Assembly: GCA_003246625.1 (NCBI GenBank)
Contig: QJZR01000013.1
Location: 217,785 to 281,784 of the forward strand
From: Alphaproteobacteria bacterium
Lineage (GTDB): Bacteria; Pseudomonadota; Alphaproteobacteria; Rhodospirillales; Rhodospirillaceae
Direction of reading: 5' to 3'
DNA: 64,000 nucleotides
Part shown: positions 61,717 through 64,000 of the stretch, one piece after another
Layout of the letters: each line of letters begins with the position of its first letter
Numbering within the stretch: position 1 is the first letter of the stretch
Position numbers and translations under genes: made by a program
Notes under the pieces: model-generated
Told to the model about the DNA's origin: nothing
The model's input: only the letters and a program-made list of their open reading frames with translations
The model's database searches: none

Positions 61717-62557
61717 CCGCCCGCGCGCTGCCCTTCAGGACGCCCCATTCCGTCGTTCCCAGGCCGCCCGAGACCTGCGCCCCCAGCTCGCTTTGGATCG
61801 AGTTGATGCCGGTGGAGTCCACCGTCAGGTTGGCGACGCCCGCGCCGTTTTCGGAATAGCCCTCGGTCTTCACGCGGACCGCCTGCAAGGAGGCCAACGG
61901 CGTCACCGTCGCCGCGCCCAGCGGCAGGTCGTAGCCGACGCCCAGCTTGCCCTGGACCTGCCAGCCGTCGTAGTTCGCCGTCGCCGCGGCATTCAGATAG
62001 TCGATGTTCCGCCGCTGGTCGTAGAGGTTCCGCCCGATCCCGGCCAAGGCCTGGACATAGGCGGGGCCGCCGTCCGGGCGCCACGTGCCGTAGCCGTCCA
62101 ACTGGAAGCTGTCCAGGGTGGTCCGGTTGCCGCCGGCGTCGCCCTTTCCCCGCGCCAAGGCGCGCAGCCAACTGGCGGCGCCGCCGACCAGAACGTCGTC
62201 CCCGACGTATCCATCCGCCCCGAACAGCATCCCCGCCGTCCGCGCCGAATAGCCGCCGGTGCCGCTTTGGTTCGCGTAACCGCCGAGGAAGCGTCCCCAC
62301 ACCGCCCGGTCCGCGGAGGCCGAGCCCGTGGCCACGCCGCTGCCGCCGTTGCCGTCCATGCGCGCGAGTTGGCGGTTCTGGATCGCCATCGTCGCCGGTT
62401 CCACCGTCGCCCCGCCGAGGTTCAGCTGCGGCGCCACCTGGTCCGGCGCCATCTGCCGCAAGGCCTGGGCCTGCCCGGCGTCGGAAAGCTCAGGCTGTCC
62501 AGCGCCGAGCCCAGACCGGCGGTGGTGCCCCCCGCCGCCGCGCCCTTGTCCGACCAC
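61490..62557 (-). CDS. Autotransporter beta-barrel domain (3' part of a frameshifted gene)
   Basis: This frame encodes the translocator of a type V autotransporter. After MAPDQVAPQLNLGGATVEPATMAIQNRQLARMDG come about 270 residues of alternating beta strands (VWGRFLGGYANQSGTGGYSAR, AGMLFGADGYVGDDVLVGG, and so on), ending in LTLRSEF with the terminal Phe typical of outer-membrane barrels. Genuine sequence begins near 62484; the codons from there back to 62557 are the out-of-frame shadow of the passenger frame. It has no start or ribosome site of its own and belongs with the frame at 62422-63714. Confidence 0.85.
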   Translation of the reverse strand: MVGQGRGGGGHHRRSGLGAGQPELSDAGQAQALRQMAPDQVAPQLNLGGATVEPATMAIQNRQLARMDGNGGSGVATGSASADRAVWGRFLGGYANQSGTGGYSARTAGMLFGADGYVGDDVLVGGAASWLRALARGKGDAGGNRTTLDSFQLDGYGTWRPDGGPAYVQALAGIGRNLYDQRRNIDYLNAAATANYDGWQVQGKLGVGYDLPLGAATVTPLASLQAVRVKTEGYSENGAGVANLTVDSTGINSIQSELGAQVSGGLGTTEWGVLKGSARAAWVHDYAHAPIAVSASMGGAAFVSKTERPAANGARLDMGTTLERDDGLSISLEYQGEVRSDYQSHTGLLTLRSEF

Positions 62558-63714
62558 TGCGCGGCACCGGCCACGGAACCCAGGGTGACGATCAGGGTGT
62601 TGCCCTCGATCCGCCAGGTGTTGCCGCTATATCCGTCGGAAACCAGGGTCAGGCCGGTCGTGGTGAGAGAACCCGCCGCGACGACGGTGTAGCTGGTGTT
62701 GGCCGTCCGCCCGTCGCCGTCCAGCCGAACCGTGCTGCCCGCCAGGTTTGCCGTGCCGGTCACCGTCAGCACGGTGTCGGTCGCGGAAAAGGCGGACGGC
62801 AGGTAGAAGGTCACATACTGAAAATTCTGAACGCTCCCCACCGTCAGACCGGTGGTTCTGACATTCAGGGTGTTGCCGCTGAATGCGTCGCCAGTGGTGT
62901 GCGTGTCGAGAAACCCACCGTAGAAATTTGCGGCGATCAGATTCGGCGAGCCGCTGATGGTCACCGTATTGTTCGTGGCCGTGCCGGTTCCATAGCGCGC
63001 GTCGACATACCCGCCCAAAATGGTGCTGCCTACGGTGCCGCCGCTGATGTTGATGGTGTTGCCGGAGGCCGCATGCGTTCCCGATCTATAGACGGAAGTG
63101 GCGGAACCGCCATAAACCTCGTCTATGGTGCCGCCGGTGATATTGATGGTGTTGCCGGAGGCCGTGGTGGTGATCGAGCCGGTCATGCTGTTGTTAAAAG
63201 CAAGGCCGCCGTATAATATAGAGGCCTGTCCACCATAAATATTCACGGTATTATTGGAGGATGCCATCGAAAATTCGCTATCGGACCGCGCGAACCCTCC
63301 GTATATTCGCAAACTGCTGTTGCCGGGAAATGTAGATTCGATTGTCACTGTATTGTTGTTCGATGAGATATCGGCTCCTGGTGCGCTTCCTATATAATAA
63401 CCGCCGTAGATTCCGTCATCGACGGTGCCCCCGGTAACATCGACGGTGTTTCCTTGCGAGTAGATGTTATTTCCATGTGTCGCGATGTTATTTGTTCCGC
63501 CAACACTGTAGTAACTGTCTGCAGCAGATCCGTTTCCGATTATATCGCGATTAAAATTACCGGGGCCGTAAGTCACGGTGGCGGCAAAGCCGTTTTGCGT
63601 CGGAATGACGCAAAGCCCGAGCGATATCGCGAAAAGACAAGGCCTGACAAAGCTGGTATGTGAATATAGGTTCTTTCTGAGAAGGGATTTGTACGAGAAT
63701 TTTTGACGATTCAT
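62422..63714 (-). CDS. Autotransporter passenger domain (5' part of the frameshifted gene)
   Basis: From the ATG at 63714, preceded by AGAGGA, it encodes an extended signal peptide (MNRQKFSYKSLLRKNLYSHT... to ...VIPTQNGFA). A passenger of about 370 residues follows, rich in Asn, Thr, Gly and Ser, with repeated units such as NTVDVTGGTVDDGIYGGYY, NTINITGGTIDEVYGGSA and NTINISGGTVGSTILGGYV. This is a parallel beta-helix pattern. Near 62485-62487 the frame shifts: LGSALDSLSF continues as PTPGRPRP and stops, while the beta-domain frame continues SDAGQAQALRQMAPD. The 5' third is notably AT-rich. Confidence 0.85.
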   Translation of the reverse strand: MNRQKFSYKSLLRKNLYSHTSFVRPCLFAISLGLCVIPTQNGFAATVTYGPGNFNRDIIGNGSAADSYYSVGGTNNIATHGNNIYSQGNTVDVTGGTVDDGIYGGYYIGSAPGADISSNNNTVTIESTFPGNSSLRIYGGFARSDSEFSMASSNNTVNIYGGQASILYGGLAFNNSMTGSITTTASGNTINITGGTIDEVYGGSATSVYRSGTHAASGNTINISGGTVGSTILGGYVDARYGTGTATNNTVTISGSPNLIAANFYGGFLDTHTTGDAFSGNTLNVRTTGLTVGSVQNFQYVTFYLPSAFSATDTVLTVTGTANLAGSTVRLDGDGRTANTSYTVVAAGSLTTTGLTLVSDGYSGNTWRIEGNTLIVTLGSVAGAAQWSDKGAAAGGTTAGLGSALDSLSFPTPGRPRPCGRWRRTRWRRS

Positions 63715-63759
63715 TTTAATTCCTCTTGCGCTATACATGAATTTCTTATGCATATTTGA

Positions 63760-64000
63760 CGTGCCGCCGGGTTTTAGAACTCGGAGCGCAGGGTCAGCAG
63801 CCCGGTGTGGCTTTGGTAATCGGAACGGACCTCGCCCTGGTATTCCAGGCTGATCGACAGTCCGTCGTCCCGTTCCAGCGTCGTGCCCATGTCCAGGCGC
63901 GCGCCGTTCGCCGCCGGACGTTCGGTCTTGCTGACGAAGGCGGCGCCGCCCATGGAGGCGGAAACCGCGATCGGCGCATGGGCGTAGTCATGCACCCACG
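63760..64000. repeat. Direct repeat, copy 2 (autotransporter 3' end, runs off window)
   Basis: Nearly identical to 61476-61716 (one substitution seen). It begins 46 bases upstream of the passenger gene start and continues past the right edge. Confidence 0.95.
63774..64000 (-). CDS. Second autotransporter gene, C-terminal beta-barrel end only
   Basis: The last 75 codons match the C-terminus of the downstream autotransporter residue for residue (HDYAHAPIAVSASMGGAAF ... LTLRSEF). The rest lies beyond the window. Its stop is only 59 bases before the next gene's ATG, so the two genes are tandem and could be cotranscribed. Confidence 0.88.
   Translation of the reverse strand, partial: WVHDYAHAPIAVSASMGGAAFVSKTERPAANGARLDMGTTLERDDGLSISLEYQGEVRSDYQSHTGLLTLRSEF

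Noticed and set aside
62880..63500. Repeated NTxxIxGG-coding units as a CRISPR array or tandem DNA repeat
   Set aside because: The repetition is at protein level with irregular spacing and different codons. It lies within an open frame.

Overview
This is a G+C-rich (by eye about two-thirds G+C), gene-dense chromosomal stretch from an alphaproteobacterium, most likely a member of the Rhodospirillales. The evidence is the alphaproteobacterial serC-serA pair, ispH-thrB-rnhA order, a DUF2336 protein, PstC/PstA with long N-terminal periplasmic insertions, Calvin-type class II aldolase beside glpX and transketolase, and many c-di-GMP and chemotaxis proteins. No RuBisCO, phage, IS element, rRNA or CRISPR array is visible. 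The one tRNA is tRNA-Pro(CGG).

Layout. 1-2.6 kb: the 5' part of a CstA-type transporter and a Cache-domain chemoreceptor, both on the minus strand. 2.7-7.1 kb: serC and serA behind a strong promoter and a short structured leader, then a tartrate/D-malate dehydrogenase. 7.2-13.2 kb (minus): modD behind a Mop-box-like site, a NarL-type regulator, a multi-PAS histidine kinase and an EAL-CBS-GGDEF protein. 13.6-17.7 kb: panD, a TrmA/RlmD-type RNA methyltransferase, and an overlapping pair of exported hydrolases (metallophosphatase and M23 peptidase). 17.8-24.3 kb: elbB (minus), then carboxypeptidase M32, a small membrane protein, thrC, an M16 peptidase and azlCD. 24.3-27.4 kb (minus): yqgE, rnhA, thrB, ispH. 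27.5-31.5 kb: a lipoprotein, a GGDEF-EAL protein and a LuxR-type regulator with a degenerate receiver. 31.8-36.7 kb: glpX-tkt-fba-rpe, the sugar-phosphate part of the Calvin/pentose phosphate pathways. 37.4-44.6 kb: a Pho-box-preceded pstS-pstC-pstA-pstB-phoB operon lacking phoU, then a sigma54-dependent regulator. 44.8-49.1 kb: apt, the DUF2336 protein, tRNA-Pro, polyprenyl diphosphate synthase and a TrmN6-like methyltransferase. 49.2-55.0 kb: glyQ, glyS, ppdK. 55.1-61.3 kb: three glycosyltransferases and an AsnB-like amidotransferase (probable LPS/surface glycan locus), then a dihydroorotase-like amidohydrolase. 61.5-64.0 kb (minus): two tandem autotransporter genes; the complete one carries a frameshift and the other runs off the window.

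The most unusual structure is a dispersed family of highly folded intergenic elements (7.1, 17.7, 36.7 and, in reduced form, 61.3 kb). Each lies between convergent genes. The hairpin stems differ in sequence but keep their pairing, and the first three share a central TTCGAAGAAAA...TTTTCTTCGAA terminator-like stem. Other points worth a second look are the near-identical autotransporter 3' ends 2,284 bp apart, the regulator without a phospho-acceptor Asp beside the Calvin-cycle genes, an EAL domain with a broken Asp pair, the missing phoU, and a dihydroorotase-like protein with Gln replacing the first metal-binding His. All functional calls come from reading sequence motifs; no database search was run.
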